DNA of 64,000 bases from NCBI RefSeq assembly GCF_022230885.1, contig NZ_JAKGCT010000004.1, forward strand, positions 1,674,001-1,738,000, in the 5' to 3' direction. Made by a program: the position numbers and the translations under genes. Source of the stretch: Paenalcaligenes niemegkensis (GTDB lineage Bacteria > Pseudomonadota > Gammaproteobacteria > Burkholderiales > Burkholderiaceae_B). Shown piece after piece: positions 17,394 to 26,740 of the stretch. The notes under the pieces are model-generated. The model saw only the letters and a program-made list of their open reading frames with translations, did no database searches and was not told the DNA's origin. Position 1 is the stretch's first letter; every line of letters begins with the position of its first letter.

Positions 17394-17750
17394 TTACAGA
17401 ACTGTCGTCGCTTCGGTGAGCAGCCAGATGCCGACCACGAGCAGCACGGCACCAACCGCAACACTCAGGCCAAACTGGCCCCAGGTCTTTTTGCCCGTGT
17501 GAATCTCGGCATAGGTGCCGTAGGCGTGGTAGCAGACACCGATAAACATGGACGCCACCACCAGCAGCGCCACGAGCAGCACAATGTCGTAGCCGTAGTT
17601 GCGGATCGTCTCCATAATGCCCCCGCCCGTGCCGCGCGAGGGATTCTCCAAGGTAGGCAAGCCCTGGGCGAACGACAGGGTAGGCAGCAGGGCTAAGCCC
17701 CAGGTGAGTGAAGCGTGCGTAATAGGCCTGTGAAGCAATCGGATATTCAT
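17394..17750 (-). CDS. Conjugation membrane protein, TIGR03745 family (pilin/VirB2-like position)
   Basis: A 118-aa protein with a signal peptide (ending LSFAQG), a glycine-rich spacer, then two transmembrane helices (about residues 55-75 and 95-113). It lies between TIGR03758 and TIGR03750. Small two-helix proteins in this place are taken as pilin-like or channel proteins. Intact; upstream AAGGAACTGACC fits a ribosome site. Confidence 0.88.
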   Translation of the reverse strand: MNIRLLHRPITHASLTWGLALLPTLSFAQGLPTLENPSRGTGGGIMETIRNYGYDIVLLVALLVVASMFIGVCYHAYGTYAEIHTGKKTWGQFGLSVAVGAVLLVVGIWLLTEATTVL

Positions 17751-17767
17751 GGTCAGTTCCTTGCGGG

Positions 17768-18000
17768 TCAGGATAGGAGGAAAAAGTCAGTACTAAGTAC
17801 ATCGCCAGAAACCGCACGATGACGCCCAAGAACTGACGCTGGTTGATTCGGTTTTCAGCCCAGCCGACGTAGGCCGTGCGAATCGCCCAGGCGCCCCACA
17901 GCAGCAACACCGCGAACACGAAGCCGACCAGGACGGTCGCCATGATGGCTGGCGTGATGCTGCTGTTGGCCTGAAAGGCGCTGATCTGGGCGGAGGTCAT
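17768..18000 (-). CDS. Conjugation membrane protein, TIGR03758 family (frameshifted here)
   Basis: Begins MTSAQISAFQANSSITPAI and has two hydrophobic segments, matching TIGR03758. The family normally ends LVLTFFLLS. Here the run at 17781-17785 has five A (T on the coding strand); a sixth restores exactly that ending with a TGA at 17768-17770. Without it the frame runs into TIGR03745/TIGR03750 and makes a false 338-aa fusion. I take the deletion as a sequence error. ATG overlaps the end of the RAQPRD gene by four bases. Confidence 0.85.
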
Positions 18001-18368
18001 GGCTGGGCCTGCGGCAATGGGCTGTGCTGGGGCGCACGCTCACTGCGGTATTCCCCTGCCAGCTCGGCAAGATCCCGTGGTTGGGCACGCGAAGGGGTCA
18101 GATGAGACCGGATGCCGGTACGCACGCGGGCCAGGTCGGCGAGCAAGCGCGGATAGTCAAAATGGTAACGATCGCCCGGCACGATGGGCGCGGCCGCTGC
18201 ACTGTGCGCTACGAATTGCTCCAGCGCATCCAGTTGGCGCAGGGCCGCAGCCAGGTCTTGGCGCTGAGCCGGCACATCAGCATGAACTGTGGGCGACACG
18301 GCCAAGACCGCAGTGAGCAGGAGAGACACGCCGCCGTGCGCGGCGCGACACCGAATCGAGAGCATCAT
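17997..18368 (-). CDS. RAQPRD-family ICE protein (TIGR01690)
   Basis: A 123-aa exported protein with a signal peptide (cleavage near PTVHA) and the literal family signature RAQPRDLAEL near residue 94. The mature part is helical. Its role in transfer is unknown. It is the first gene of the right-hand conjugation run; the AbiH/RES/DUF3800 cargo separates it from TIGR03747. Confidence 0.92.
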   Translation of the reverse strand: MMLSIRCRAAHGGVSLLLTAVLAVSPTVHADVPAQRQDLAAALRQLDALEQFVAHSAAAAPIVPGDRYHFDYPRLLADLARVRTGIRSHLTPSRAQPRDLAELAGEYRSERAPQHSPLPQAQP

Positions 18369-18506
18369 CGCTCCATCCCTTCGTTAGATCAACAATGGAA
18401 TGATCGTGACGGTGCAGGCGCAATCAGGCTGCAAACAATAGGAACTTGCATCCGTCCGGATTTGGCTAATCAAGTCTTGTCCTGACAGGAGAAGGTTAAT
18501 GTAGAG

Positions 18507-19409
18507 TCAAAGGCTTTCCCAGGAAATGGATCGCGCGCTGGAAGGATTGAGCCCCCATCGAATAAGCTGGGCTTGCTTCTCTAGCCATTCGTCGAGCGAG
18601 CGACAGGCGATGTGCCACTGGGCAGCATAAACGTTGGGCTGGCCGAGTAACGCCTGGAAGTAGGAAGCATCGATGTCCGACAAGGAATGCCCCAGCACAA
18701 ACACCTGCTCGATGCTTGTCAGACCTTGAAAGAAGGGTTGGTTCTTGGCTATCAGCGCTTCAGAAGGCTTGAAGGTGGTAGAGAAGTATCCATCAAGGAT
18801 GTCATGAGCCTCGACCAGCCGAGTATCGATATCGGCGATGTCTGATCGGTCATTCAGCGAGCGACGGTTCTGCGGGTGCCAGGCATGTCCCAGCACTAAT
18901 TCCTCATCAGACTGCGCCGCGCAGCCGTGAATGAACAGTATCCGCTCCGGTGCAATACCGTAGAGCGTACTCAGGGTACTGGTGTAGTTGAAGTTCAGGA
19001 ATGCCGCGGTGCGGTCCAGTTCGATAAGCCGCTTTAGCGCGGTTGTCGGGGTGGGGATTGGAAGCAGGCGTATCCATTCCCCAAATAGCTGCCGAAGCTC
19101 TGATGACAACCGTTTTACGAGGTTCTCCACTTCAAACTGGAAGTCGTGATGTCCAGAATCACTCCAGTCCTCGGCTCCGTACGATGCCATGAAATGACCC
19201 AGGTTATCGATAATTGCATCCACATCCATGCCTGCCAACGCCTCCTCAAGGTCGCACCAGTCCTCTCGGACGGGGAGATGCTCCTCGACTTCGCTGAAGA
19301 CGCTATTGTCGTTGTCTCGAAGGTATTGTTTGAACTGATCCAGCTTCGATGGGATGTCATGCTGTAGGTCAAAGCCGTTGCCGATTACGTAGAGCTTGCG
19401 GGGCTTCAT
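18507..19409 (-). CDS. AbiH-family abortive infection protein
   Basis: A 300-aa protein of the bacteriophage abortive infection AbiH family (PF14253). Diagnostic stretches: N-terminal KLYVIGNGFDLQHDIPSK, central AAFLNFNYTSTLSTLYGI followed by ILFIHGCA, and FVLGHSLSDIDASYF. AbiH of lactococcal plasmids stops phage growth; the mechanism is unknown. It lies alone on the minus strand, head to head with the antitoxin/RES genes, with a shared AT-rich intergenic region. It interrupts the conjugation operon and so is cargo. Intact. Confidence 0.85.
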   Translation of the reverse strand: MKPRKLYVIGNGFDLQHDIPSKLDQFKQYLRDNDNSVFSEVEEHLPVREDWCDLEEALAGMDVDAIIDNLGHFMASYGAEDWSDSGHHDFQFEVENLVKRLSSELRQLFGEWIRLLPIPTPTTALKRLIELDRTAAFLNFNYTSTLSTLYGIAPERILFIHGCAAQSDEELVLGHAWHPQNRRSLNDRSDIADIDTRLVEAHDILDGYFSTTFKPSEALIAKNQPFFQGLTSIEQVFVLGHSLSDIDASYFQALLGQPNVYAAQWHIACRSLDEWLEKQAQLIRWGLNPSSARSISWESL

Positions 19410-19439
19410 GGATAAAGTTTCCTATCAATCCAAGGTAAG

Positions 19440-19512
19440 TTGTCAGAAAACACGCACTTTAACGATTATCTAGCATATGATATTATTTGATAACCATCAT
19501 AACCCATAGGGA
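19440..19512. promoter_or_regulatory. AT-rich divergent control region of AbiH and the antitoxin operon
   Basis: Strikingly AT-rich against the flanking DNA. It contains the imperfect inverted repeat TTATC (18 bases) GATAA around 19466-19493, and leads to the ribosome site AGGGAGCA before the antitoxin ATG. A likely operator for antitoxin autoregulation; inferred from position and symmetry only. Confidence 0.45.
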
Positions 19513-19520
19513 GCACATCC

Positions 19521-20194
19521 ATGAATGTCGTAATAGACCATCCGGGCGTCTCGACGTTGGTTGGCACCCCAAAGGAAGTACAGGCACGACTTGGCAAATC
19601 ACATGCTGATCAAGTGCTGCTCGTAACGTTCGACCATATCAGGCCCCGGGTCTTAGAGGCCCTCGCGGCAAATGTCGCTAACGTGACATCCTCCATGTTT
19701 GAACTGATGTTGGAGCGCCATGACCGAGAGTCCATTGAACGTTTAGTCGACGTCCTGATGCCTCGGACACCGCCTTCCCCCGCTTGCTCAAGGAAGCGGT
19801 CATGCTGGTGCAGGCGCGCAAAGCCGTGTTGGAGAGCGGTGACTGGCTGACGGCCGCCGAGGTTGCACAACTGGCAGAGTTGAGCACCCGAAATCCCAGC
19901 GCTCAACCGAATAAATGGAAAAAGCAGGGGCAAATCTTCGCGATCAACCACGGCGGCGTCGACTACTTTCCAGGTTACGGCTTAGATCGAAACGCGGGTT
20001 TCCGACCGTCAAAAGCCATGGCTAAAGTCATTGAGATCTTGGCCAGGAACAAAGACAGCTGGGGCATGGCGTACTGGTTCCGTTCGGACAATAGCTTTCT
20101 GGGCGGCAAGAAGCCTCAGGATTTGTTGGCGTCCGAGCCCGAGCGTGTTATCGAGGCGGCTATGGACGAGGTCCAGGAGATCTCGCATGGCTAG
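19521..20194 (+). CDS. Antitoxin of a RES-type toxin-antitoxin pair (frameshifted here)
   Basis: Two frames join near 19755: MNVVIDHPGVSTLVGTPKEV...ESIERLVDV and DASDTAFPRLLKEAVMLVQA...EVQEISHG. One extra C at 19754-19755 connects them. The C-terminal half (WLTAAEVAQLAELSTRNPSA, FFPGYGLD-like YFPGYGLDRNAG) resembles antitoxin-like proteins that precede RES toxins. A TTG at 19784 could start the second half alone. The last codons overlap the RES gene (ATG inside ATGGCTAG), the usual translational coupling. The run here is short, so a natural mutation is possible. Confidence 0.65.
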
Positions 20195-20873
20195 ACCTAA
20201 GCCATCATCGCCTGCTGAAGAGGCATCTAACACAACGCCGGAACCTCCGGGCACACTGCATGTCACGCTCACCCGGCTGAAACCGGGAAAGGTGCTACAT
20301 CGGGTGCATCAGAGCATGTACCAAGCGGATCAGTTCAATCCCGGCATGCAAGGCAATGCGCGATTCAGCCCGATCCACGATGAGCAAGGAACCCCGATCC
20401 CCACGCTGTACGCTGGAACAACAATGGCGTGTGCATTGATGGAAACCGTGTTCCATGACATCCCGCACACGGCCGGTTTCAAGAGCGTCGATAAAGGCAA
20501 ACTAGCTGGCCAGGTGCATTCCACTATTCAAGTTGAGGAGGAATTACAGCTGGTTGACCTTGCAAGCGTACCGCTACGCAAGCTGGGCGTGACGCGCAAG
20601 CAACTGATCGACACCGAGAAGAACCAGTACCCTGCCACACGCAAGTGGGCTGCAGCAATCCACTCTCAATTTCCCCAAGCCCAGGGGCTATCGTGGGTCT
20701 CCAGACAAGACGATTCGGCACGTGCCATGATCTTATTTGGTGATCGCATCACCAGTGATTCACTCCAACATGAGGGGGCTCACGTAGTCTGCTGGACGAT
20801 GCGGACGTTTACGATGAAGTGCTGGACTTGGCGGATCGGATCGGTGTCAATATTGTGCCGGGGAAAACTTGAA
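20187..20873 (+). CDS. RES-domain toxin (NAD-degrading type), frameshifted near its end
   Basis: A RES-domain protein of about 228 aa. Known RES toxins deplete or use NAD+. Invariant residues are visible: R in VLHRVHQSMY, E in CALMETVFHD, S in LSWVSRQDDSARAMILFGDR. The start at 20187 overlaps the antitoxin stop. After SLQHEG the frame breaks; the G run at 20774-20778 has five bases, and a sixth restores SRSLLDDADVYDEVLDLADR...PGKT and a stop at about 20871, abutting the next gene. The domain core is upstream of the break. Confidence 0.85.
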
Positions 20874-21922
20874 TGGAATGCTTCCGGATTGATGAGAGTG
20901 GCTACACCGGGTTCGACCTGCTGAACCCTGCGCAGCGCTTTCAGGGTGCGTCAGCCATCGCCATCAGCAATGAAGACGCCCGGCGTTTGATTCGTGAGCA
21001 TTTCCCCAAGTTGCAAGCCGCCGAGCTCAAGTACCGCTCACTAGCGCGCCGGCCCGGCAACCATCCCCGCCTGCTGGCTCTGCTGCGGGATTTGCTGACC
21101 AACTACAAGTGCGTAACCTATGTCTGCGACAAGCGCTACCTGCTGTTGCTGATGTTCATGGATTACGCCGTCGAACCGTTCTACTACAAACGCGGCATGA
21201 ACTTCTATGAGGACGGCCAGAACTACGCCCTGGCATCCCTGCTGTACTATGCCGGCCCGACCCAGCTAGGAAGGGAAGCGTTCGATAAACTGCTGGCGGC
21301 GTTTCAACATGCCGTCAAAGACAAATCGTTGGCAGCACTAGAAGCGCTCGTAAGCGCGGCGCGAAAGACACGGTGGCGCGAGCTTCCGGAAGCGCTTGGA
21401 CCCCTGGCCGTCGATGCCTGTCCTGAATGCCTCTCGGCAATCGCCACGCCGGGGGTGAGCACCGACGCAGCTCTCGTGGTGCTGCAATCTCTAGTGAGCC
21501 GCATGGAGGTCATGGTGGACGGCCCCTACCGTGTCGAGCACGATCAATCCAAGAACCTGCTCACCTACAACACCCTGCTGCAGCGCTACATCGATCATGA
21601 CCAACAGATCGAATTTCACCAGTCCGAGATCGCCAGCATCAAGTTTCCCCTGAAGCTCACTTCGGTGACGCAGGTTGATTCCAAGGACAGCCCGGCGGTG
21701 CAACTAGCTGACGTAATGATTGGTGCTGCCATTGAAGCGGGCAATATATTGACGGGGCAGCGTACGGCAGGGCTGGACGCCAAAGCCGTGATGTCCCTCT
21801 ACGCCGATCATCAGTTGATCCACATGCTCCCATCGATCGATTTCGCGGAGCAACAAAGATTCCGGAAAGGTACGCAGGCGGCAGAGGTGATCAACTATTT
21901 CGCCGCCCATTTCCACAAATGA
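20873..21922 (+). CDS. DUF3800 protein
   Basis: A 349-aa protein of the DUF3800 family (PF12686), predicted to have an RNase H-like fold. The hallmark acidic start RIDESGYTGFDLL and the C-terminal SKDSPAVQLADVMIGA are present. Function is unknown, but members are common in defence islands and on mobile elements. It starts within a few bases of the RES stop, so the three genes form one operon; a third partner to a RES toxin-antitoxin pair is unusual. Intact. Confidence 0.8.
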   Translation: MECFRIDESGYTGFDLLNPAQRFQGASAIAISNEDARRLIREHFPKLQAAELKYRSLARRPGNHPRLLALLRDLLTNYKCVTYVCDKRYLLLLMFMDYAVEPFYYKRGMNFYEDGQNYALASLLYYAGPTQLGREAFDKLLAAFQHAVKDKSLAALEALVSAARKTRWRELPEALGPLAVDACPECLSAIATPGVSTDAALVVLQSLVSRMEVMVDGPYRVEHDQSKNLLTYNTLLQRYIDHDQQIEFHQSEIASIKFPLKLTSVTQVDSKDSPAVQLADVMIGAAIEAGNILTGQRTAGLDAKAVMSLYADHQLIHMLPSIDFAEQQRFRKGTQAAEVINYFAAHFHK

Positions 21923-21944
21923 GTCCTTTTCAACTAGTTACGAA

Positions 21945-22694
21945 TCACAAGTATTTTTTGAAGCTCCCCGCCGTCAAGTTCACCGCCAGACCCAACAATA
22001 TTGCGCTTGGTAGCAGGATCAATAGTGGGTGCAAGGAAATAGGCAACGCCAGATAGATCACCCAGGGCAGTACAGCCAGCGGCATCAGCGATGCTTTGGC
22101 GCGGTGGTAAAAGAACCCGGATTCACGACCCGCACCGAACTTGCGCACGTCACGGCGCACCAGCCCATCGACCAGCCCGACGAAGGCCGCCAGCAGGATC
22201 AAGGGCAAGGTCAGCACCAGGATCAGTAGTCGCACCAAGAAGGTCAGCATGGTGAAGGCTGCGGCAATCAGGTAACGCTCCGACCAGACGTAGGCTTGGC
22301 TCAGGTAGTAGCGAAAGTTCTTGGTACCAGCCTGGCTGGGCACGCGGGCGCGATCCGCAGTGTGGCTAACCCGGTCACCCACGCCGGTCTTCACGAAAAC
22401 CCATTCATAGCCGGTGTCCACCAAGTGGTGTGCAGTACGCCCAGGCTCGCGCACGATAACACTACGCCTGAAGTGGCTCGACAGGTGGCTCAACTCATAC
22501 TGCAGCATGGATTGTGAATGTCGCCAACCTTGTTCCTGCCAGAACAGGTGCATGCCCACGCATTCGACCACGATGGAGATCAGCAGCGATCCGATCAATA
22601 CACCGAACAGCCGAAGCGGCAAGCTGATGATACCGGCGATCAAACCCTGACGACGATTTTTCTGTTGTTGTGTCGTGGAAGCGGCATCGCTCAT
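21945..22694 (-). CDS. Conjugation membrane protein, TIGR03747 family
   Basis: A 249-aa protein with several transmembrane segments (about residues 20-45, 145-180, 205-240) and YELSHLSSHFRRSVIVREPG in the soluble loop, matching TIGR03747. It sits next to the coupling protein in these ICEs, with a 4-base overlap. The role is not known. The gene ends 20 bases from the DUF3800 stop, which marks the right boundary of that cargo. Confidence 0.9.
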   Translation of the reverse strand: MSDAASTTQQQKNRRQGLIAGIISLPLRLFGVLIGSLLISIVVECVGMHLFWQEQGWRHSQSMLQYELSHLSSHFRRSVIVREPGRTAHHLVDTGYEWVFVKTGVGDRVSHTADRARVPSQAGTKNFRYYLSQAYVWSERYLIAAAFTMLTFLVRLLILVLTLPLILLAAFVGLVDGLVRRDVRKFGAGRESGFFYHRAKASLMPLAVLPWVIYLALPISLHPLLILLPSAILLGLAVNLTAGSFKKYL

Positions 22695-24865
22695 GGCACC
22701 GCCTCGTTGGGATCGACATCGCGGTTTGCCGCATCCATGGCCTCATCGTCCAACAGCGTGTCGGGCAGGAATTGCTCCTGCAGCCCGGGAATGCCCTGAT
22801 TTTCCCACCACTGACCGGTTTCTGTGTAGCTCTGGCGCATGTACTGGGCAAGCTGCTGCAGATCCTGCGGCATGTTCTCGTCTAGATCAGGAGCTGGCAA
22901 CGGCATACGAACCTTCCACAGTGCACCGCCCTGCATCAACGCGAAGCACTGGCCTTTGGGCAGTTGGACGATATGCGCGGGTTCGATCATCGGCACACTA
23001 GTCATGCTGATGCGGTCCTGGGTATTGCTGGTGAAATCAGTCTTGCCGTGAATGTCCGAGCTGTCGGTGGCACCGCTAACGACCGTCGTGGTGTAGACCT
23101 CGACCTTGGGCAACTGCTTGGTCAGTAGCTCGGCCGTGGCGGTCTCTCGCACGCGCAGCATGAACAGATTGTTGAAGTTGCCGATGACTTGGCCCGCCTT
23201 GGCGCGATTGCCAAGACGCGCTTCGATGTCAGAGAGGGTTTGCGTGTAGGCGGTGACCTGAATGCCGGCCCCGCCCCCTTTATTAATCATCGGGATGAAC
23301 TCATCGCCCATGAGTTCGTTAAATTCGTCCGCGTGCAGGTTGATTGGCACCTTCTGACTCGCATTGGCCCCAGGCAAGCCATCGTCGATGCCGAACTTGT
23401 AGATGTGGCCCGCCACCGATACCAAATCGGAGAACATGGAATTACCGACTGCGGCAGCAACCTCGGCGTCCGAGAGCGCATCCAAACCGACGTAGACCAC
23501 AGCGCGCTTCCTGATAATCTGCATCCAGTCGAAGATGGGCCTGGGATCGTTCAGGTCCGAGTAGTTCGGTGCGAGCAGTTGGGCGATTTTGCCGCTGGTG
23601 AGCTTCTCCAGCAACGGAAGCAGGCTGGCAACGATCTTGTCAAAATACGTCTTGTCGTAACGCACGGCACTACGCAGACCGTCCAGTACCGGGTCGTAGT
23701 TACGCGCCTGGCTCAGGTACTGCTCGAGCGCGACCACACGCTTCTCGCGCCCGATCATGCTCCTGGGAATGTTCCGGTCGTTCAGGCGCGCTTCAAGTTG
23801 AACGATGACCTCCCAAGCTTTGGGCTCGGTCTTGGCGAAATAATGCTGGGCGTACTCGATGAACAACGCATCAATATTGACCACGTGGCGCTGAATCAGC
23901 AAATAGTCCGGGCGCTGTCCCAGCTCGATCAGCGCACGCGCGACGATATTGACGAAGCGCCAGGCAAACTCCCGAAACGCCGCCGAGTTGCCCTCGCCCG
24001 AGAGCTGGCCAGCAATGCGGGTGGCGACTTCGGAAATCCGTCCAAACCGGCCCACGGCGTTGTAGCGGGCGGAAATGTCCGGCCAACCCAGGTGAAACAC
24101 ATAGAACTCGCCTTCGCGTCCGGCGCGTTTGGCCTCCACGTACATGCGTTTGAGTAGATCCGCATCCCCCTTGGGATCGAAGACAATGACGACCTCGTGT
24201 TCACCCACGTGGTTCTTGCGTCGAATGTCCTGGGTGATGAAAAGCTCAGCCAGCCGCGTTTTACCCACCCGTGTGGTGCCCAGCACCAACGAATGGCCGA
24301 CGCGTTCCCCTAACGGAAGGCTGACGTCCACTTCATTCGGTTCGATACCATGCAGACGCGGAAGGCCGCCGACGGGAGGCAACGGACGCACCGGATTGAA
24401 CGGCACATCCCATGCCGTAAGCTGCGCCAAATGAGATAAGGGAAATGGCGCGAACTCCAAACGTTCTTCCAAGCGCCGCACCAGTCGATACGCCGAAGTC
24501 GGCTCGACATAGCGCCGGAAATCCGGCCGATAGGTTTGCGTCAGCCGATGCGTATGCTTCTGTTCCCACAAAAAGCCCTTGCCGATGAACAGCCGCTGCT
24601 GGCTAACAGGCACCTCGCGGCTAGTCATCACATAACGCGGCAGGCGGCGGATGTTGCGGCGGTAGCGCAGGATGGCCTGGGCCTGTCGAAAACGGATCGC
24701 ACCGAAGACACAAAACGCTAAGGCACTACCAACGCCTAAGCTGGGGTTCAACGCGAGCGACCACGGGGCCACCACGCACAAAATCGCGGCGCCGGCACAC
24801 ACCGCCACGGTGTAAAGCTCCACGGCGGGGCGCAGCAATACCTCAACCGGCTGGGTCTGCGCCAT
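22691..24865 (-). CDS. traD: Conjugative coupling factor TraD (SXT/TIGR03743 type)
   Basis: A 724-aa type IV coupling protein that brings the relaxase-DNA complex to the channel. Two N-terminal transmembrane helices (about residues 15-55), Walker A VLGTTRVGKTRLAELF, Walker B AVVYVGLDALSD, and a C-terminal NNLFMLRVRETATAELL region. Length is typical of TIGR03743. It lies between TIGR03747 and TIGR03765 as usual. Intact. Confidence 0.93.
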   Translation of the reverse strand: MAQTQPVEVLLRPAVELYTVAVCAGAAILCVVAPWSLALNPSLGVGSALAFCVFGAIRFRQAQAILRYRRNIRRLPRYVMTSREVPVSQQRLFIGKGFLWEQKHTHRLTQTYRPDFRRYVEPTSAYRLVRRLEERLEFAPFPLSHLAQLTAWDVPFNPVRPLPPVGGLPRLHGIEPNEVDVSLPLGERVGHSLVLGTTRVGKTRLAELFITQDIRRKNHVGEHEVVIVFDPKGDADLLKRMYVEAKRAGREGEFYVFHLGWPDISARYNAVGRFGRISEVATRIAGQLSGEGNSAAFREFAWRFVNIVARALIELGQRPDYLLIQRHVVNIDALFIEYAQHYFAKTEPKAWEVIVQLEARLNDRNIPRSMIGREKRVVALEQYLSQARNYDPVLDGLRSAVRYDKTYFDKIVASLLPLLEKLTSGKIAQLLAPNYSDLNDPRPIFDWMQIIRKRAVVYVGLDALSDAEVAAAVGNSMFSDLVSVAGHIYKFGIDDGLPGANASQKVPINLHADEFNELMGDEFIPMINKGGGAGIQVTAYTQTLSDIEARLGNRAKAGQVIGNFNNLFMLRVRETATAELLTKQLPKVEVYTTTVVSGATDSSDIHGKTDFTSNTQDRISMTSVPMIEPAHIVQLPKGQCFALMQGGALWKVRMPLPAPDLDENMPQDLQQLAQYMRQSYTETGQWWENQGIPGLQEQFLPDTLLDDEAMDAANRDVDPNEAVP

Positions 24866-24869
24866 ATCG

Positions 24870-25430
24870 TCATTGCTCGATGCCAGTGGCCGTAATCAAG
24901 GCGGGGTAGTGGCGCAGCCCCAGCCGCTCGGCCAGATCGTCCGCCGAAACGGGCCAAAGCTGCAAGCCCGGAGACAGCGCCCGCAAGCGTTCCAGTCCCT
25001 GCGCCGTCTCGACATTGACCACCAGGCCAGCCGCGTTGCGCTCACGCAAACTTACGACATGGCGGCGCAACCATGCATGAGATACCTCATCGTCACCAAT
25101 CAGAAAGAACGGTTGTAGACCCGCAGCCTCAATAACCCGACGCGCGACCACGCCCGGCGTGAGTTTCGCACTACGCACGGGCAACATCTGTGCTTCACCG
25201 TCGATGGTGGAAGGCAGTTGGGGAATGGGCACGGGTGGACGCGGTACGCTGCCGGTGCGCGGCTGCAGGTTGAGCGCGTCGTAATACGGTAGCGCCGATA
25301 CACCGCCGCGATCGTCCACGACAATCAGCGGCTCTGCCACGTGCTGGGCAGACAACGGTGCGGCGGTGAACAAGGTGGACAAGGTGGACAAGGTGGACAG
25401 GCCGAGTATGGTCAGAGAATAGAATTTCAT
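24870..25430 (-). CDS. ICE protein, TIGR03765 (PFL_4695) family
   Basis: A 186-aa exported protein: signal peptide with a repeated STLSTLSTL, then EPLIVVDDRGGVSALPYYDAL, typical of TIGR03765. The C-terminus (AAGLVVNVETAQGLERLRAL) is the conserved part. Role unknown. The signal peptide repeat is encoded by 9-bp tandem units (GTGGACAAG on the plus strand, about 25372-25399). It overlaps the transglycosylase gene by 4 bases. Confidence 0.88.
   Translation of the reverse strand: MKFYSLTILGLSTLSTLSTLFTAAPLSAQHVAEPLIVVDDRGGVSALPYYDALNLQPRTGSVPRPPVPIPQLPSTIDGEAQMLPVRSAKLTPGVVARRVIEAAGLQPFFLIGDDEVSHAWLRRHVVSLRERNAAGLVVNVETAQGLERLRALSPGLQLWPVSADDLAERLGLRHYPALITATGIEQ
25372..25399. repeat. 9-bp tandem repeat in a signal-peptide coding region
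   Basis: About three head-to-tail units of AAGGTGGAC, encoding the repeated S-T-L in the signal peptide of the TIGR03765 protein. Gain or loss of a unit would keep the reading frame. Confidence 0.8.
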
Positions 25431-26016
25431 CGTGAAGTCTCCTGATGGTTGGCGCCTGACGCGGCGGACGAACCCTGAACACGGTTCAGATGCCGGGAAA
25501 CGCTGCGCCGATAACGTGCCGCCGGCTCCCCGCCCGCCGGACGGTGGTAGCGGCCCATCGCCAACAACCAGTCTTCACCCGGCTTGTACTGTTCAAGCAG
25601 AATGGCGGCGGCGATGGCCAAGTTGGCGTAGGGGTCGAGCAGATCACAAGGACGGCTGTAGCGATGTTTCTGATAGCCCAGGTTGATTTGCGCGAGGCCC
25701 GCATCGATACGCTTAGGCGATGCGTCACGCAGGGCCTGGTGCAGTCCAGCACAGGCTTCGGCACGCGTGGCATAGCGGTGCGACTGCCCTGCCACATTCA
25801 TCGACCAGGGCCAAGGGATGGTGCGGTTATTGCGGCGGATGCCGCTTTCTTGCAGGGCCACGGCAAAGAGCACCGTCGAAGGAATACCCGCTCGTTGCGC
25901 CGCCAACTGATAGGCGGGAGGGGAATTTCCTGAGCATGCCCGTGACTGGTGAACAGGCCAGCCGCCAACAGCAGTACCCACAGGGGCTGCTGTTGGCTTA
26001 CGGTTGTCGCTGCCAT
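25427..26016 (-). CDS. Lytic transglycosylase-like ICE protein (frameshifted here)
   Basis: An SLT-type transglycosylase that locally cuts peptidoglycan for channel assembly. Catalytic-domain features: AYQLAAQRAGIPSTVLFAVA, the glutamate in LQESGI, and GLAQINLGY. The signal peptide MAATTVSQQQPLWVLLLAAG...HAQE lies in another frame. The G run at 25920-25923 has four bases; a fifth joins them as HAQEIPPPAYQL. The start at 26016 overlaps the end of TIGR03759 by 19 bases. I judge the break an error; otherwise the protein would not be exported. Confidence 0.85.
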
Positions 26017-26726
26017 TGCCCGTTCACCTGACGCACCACAGCAGGCAGCTCGCCAGCCAGACCGAGCGACAGCCAACGCCCACCATCGTGATTGAGCGTA
26101 ATGGTGCCGCTGCGTACCCTGGTCGGGTCGATCTGCATGCGTTTGGCCAAATCACGGATCCGAGCATCGTCCTGACGGCTACCGACCATGTAAAGATCAA
26201 ACTCGGTGCCTGCCGCCTGCAAACGTTGAACAAACGACGCGCAGAGTGTGCAATCGTCTTTCACGAAAACGGCAGTGCGACCACTGCCTGCGATCGACAT
26301 GCCGCCCAGCGTGGCATCAGGCAGACTCACCCGCTGCAAGCCGGGGTGCAGCCGCTGCCAGGCGTCATCGTAGGCGCGCTGGTAGGCCAGCAACTTCTCG
26401 ACGCGGCGCGATTCAGCGTGAACCTGCAGTTCGGCATAGCGGCGGCGCTCTTCATCCGAGCGGGCTTCAACACCCAGCGCGGACAACGGATCGAGATTAG
26501 GCGAATAGATGCCCAATGGGCCGTCCATCAGTTCCTCGTAGCGTGTCCACTCTTCTGTGCCCAATCCCCAGTCCCGTGCCAGGCGTTCATCGCGGCTTTG
26601 TCCGATCTGACTTTGATCGACGCGCGATGGCTGCATGATGGAGTCTTGCTGGGAGGCTGGTTGCGCGGACACCCACGGGGCCAATCCGACAAACAGGGCA
26701 AGCGCTAAAGCAGTCTGTAATTTCAT
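25998..26726 (-). CDS. ICE protein, TIGR03759 (PFL_4693) family
   Basis: A 242-aa exported protein: signal peptide MKLQTALALALFVGLAPW..SAQ, the family stretch ARDWGLGTEEWTRYEELM, and a C-terminal thioredoxin-like part with FVKDDCTLCASFV (CxxC). It probably works in the periplasm in mating-pair formation. The start at 26726 is preferred over an ATG at 26744 because it begins the signal peptide directly. Confidence 0.88.
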   Translation of the reverse strand: MKLQTALALALFVGLAPWVSAQPASQQDSIMQPSRVDQSQIGQSRDERLARDWGLGTEEWTRYEELMDGPLGIYSPNLDPLSALGVEARSDEERRRYAELQVHAESRRVEKLLAYQRAYDDAWQRLHPGLQRVSLPDATLGGMSIAGSGRTAVFVKDDCTLCASFVQRLQAAGTEFDLYMVGSRQDDARIRDLAKRMQIDPTRVRSGTITLNHDGGRWLSLGLAGELPAVVRQVNGQWQRQP

Positions 26727-26740
26727 GGCTCTGCTCCGGA

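Noticed and set aside
16984..18000. A single 338-aa protein joining TIGR03758 and TIGR03750
   Set aside because: The join exists only because of a missing base at 17781-17785. Its middle is TIGR03745 read in the wrong frame.
23189..24157. Long plus-strand frame (322 aa) inside traD
   Set aside because: Antisense shadow of a conserved gene in high-GC DNA; no ribosome site, no domain.
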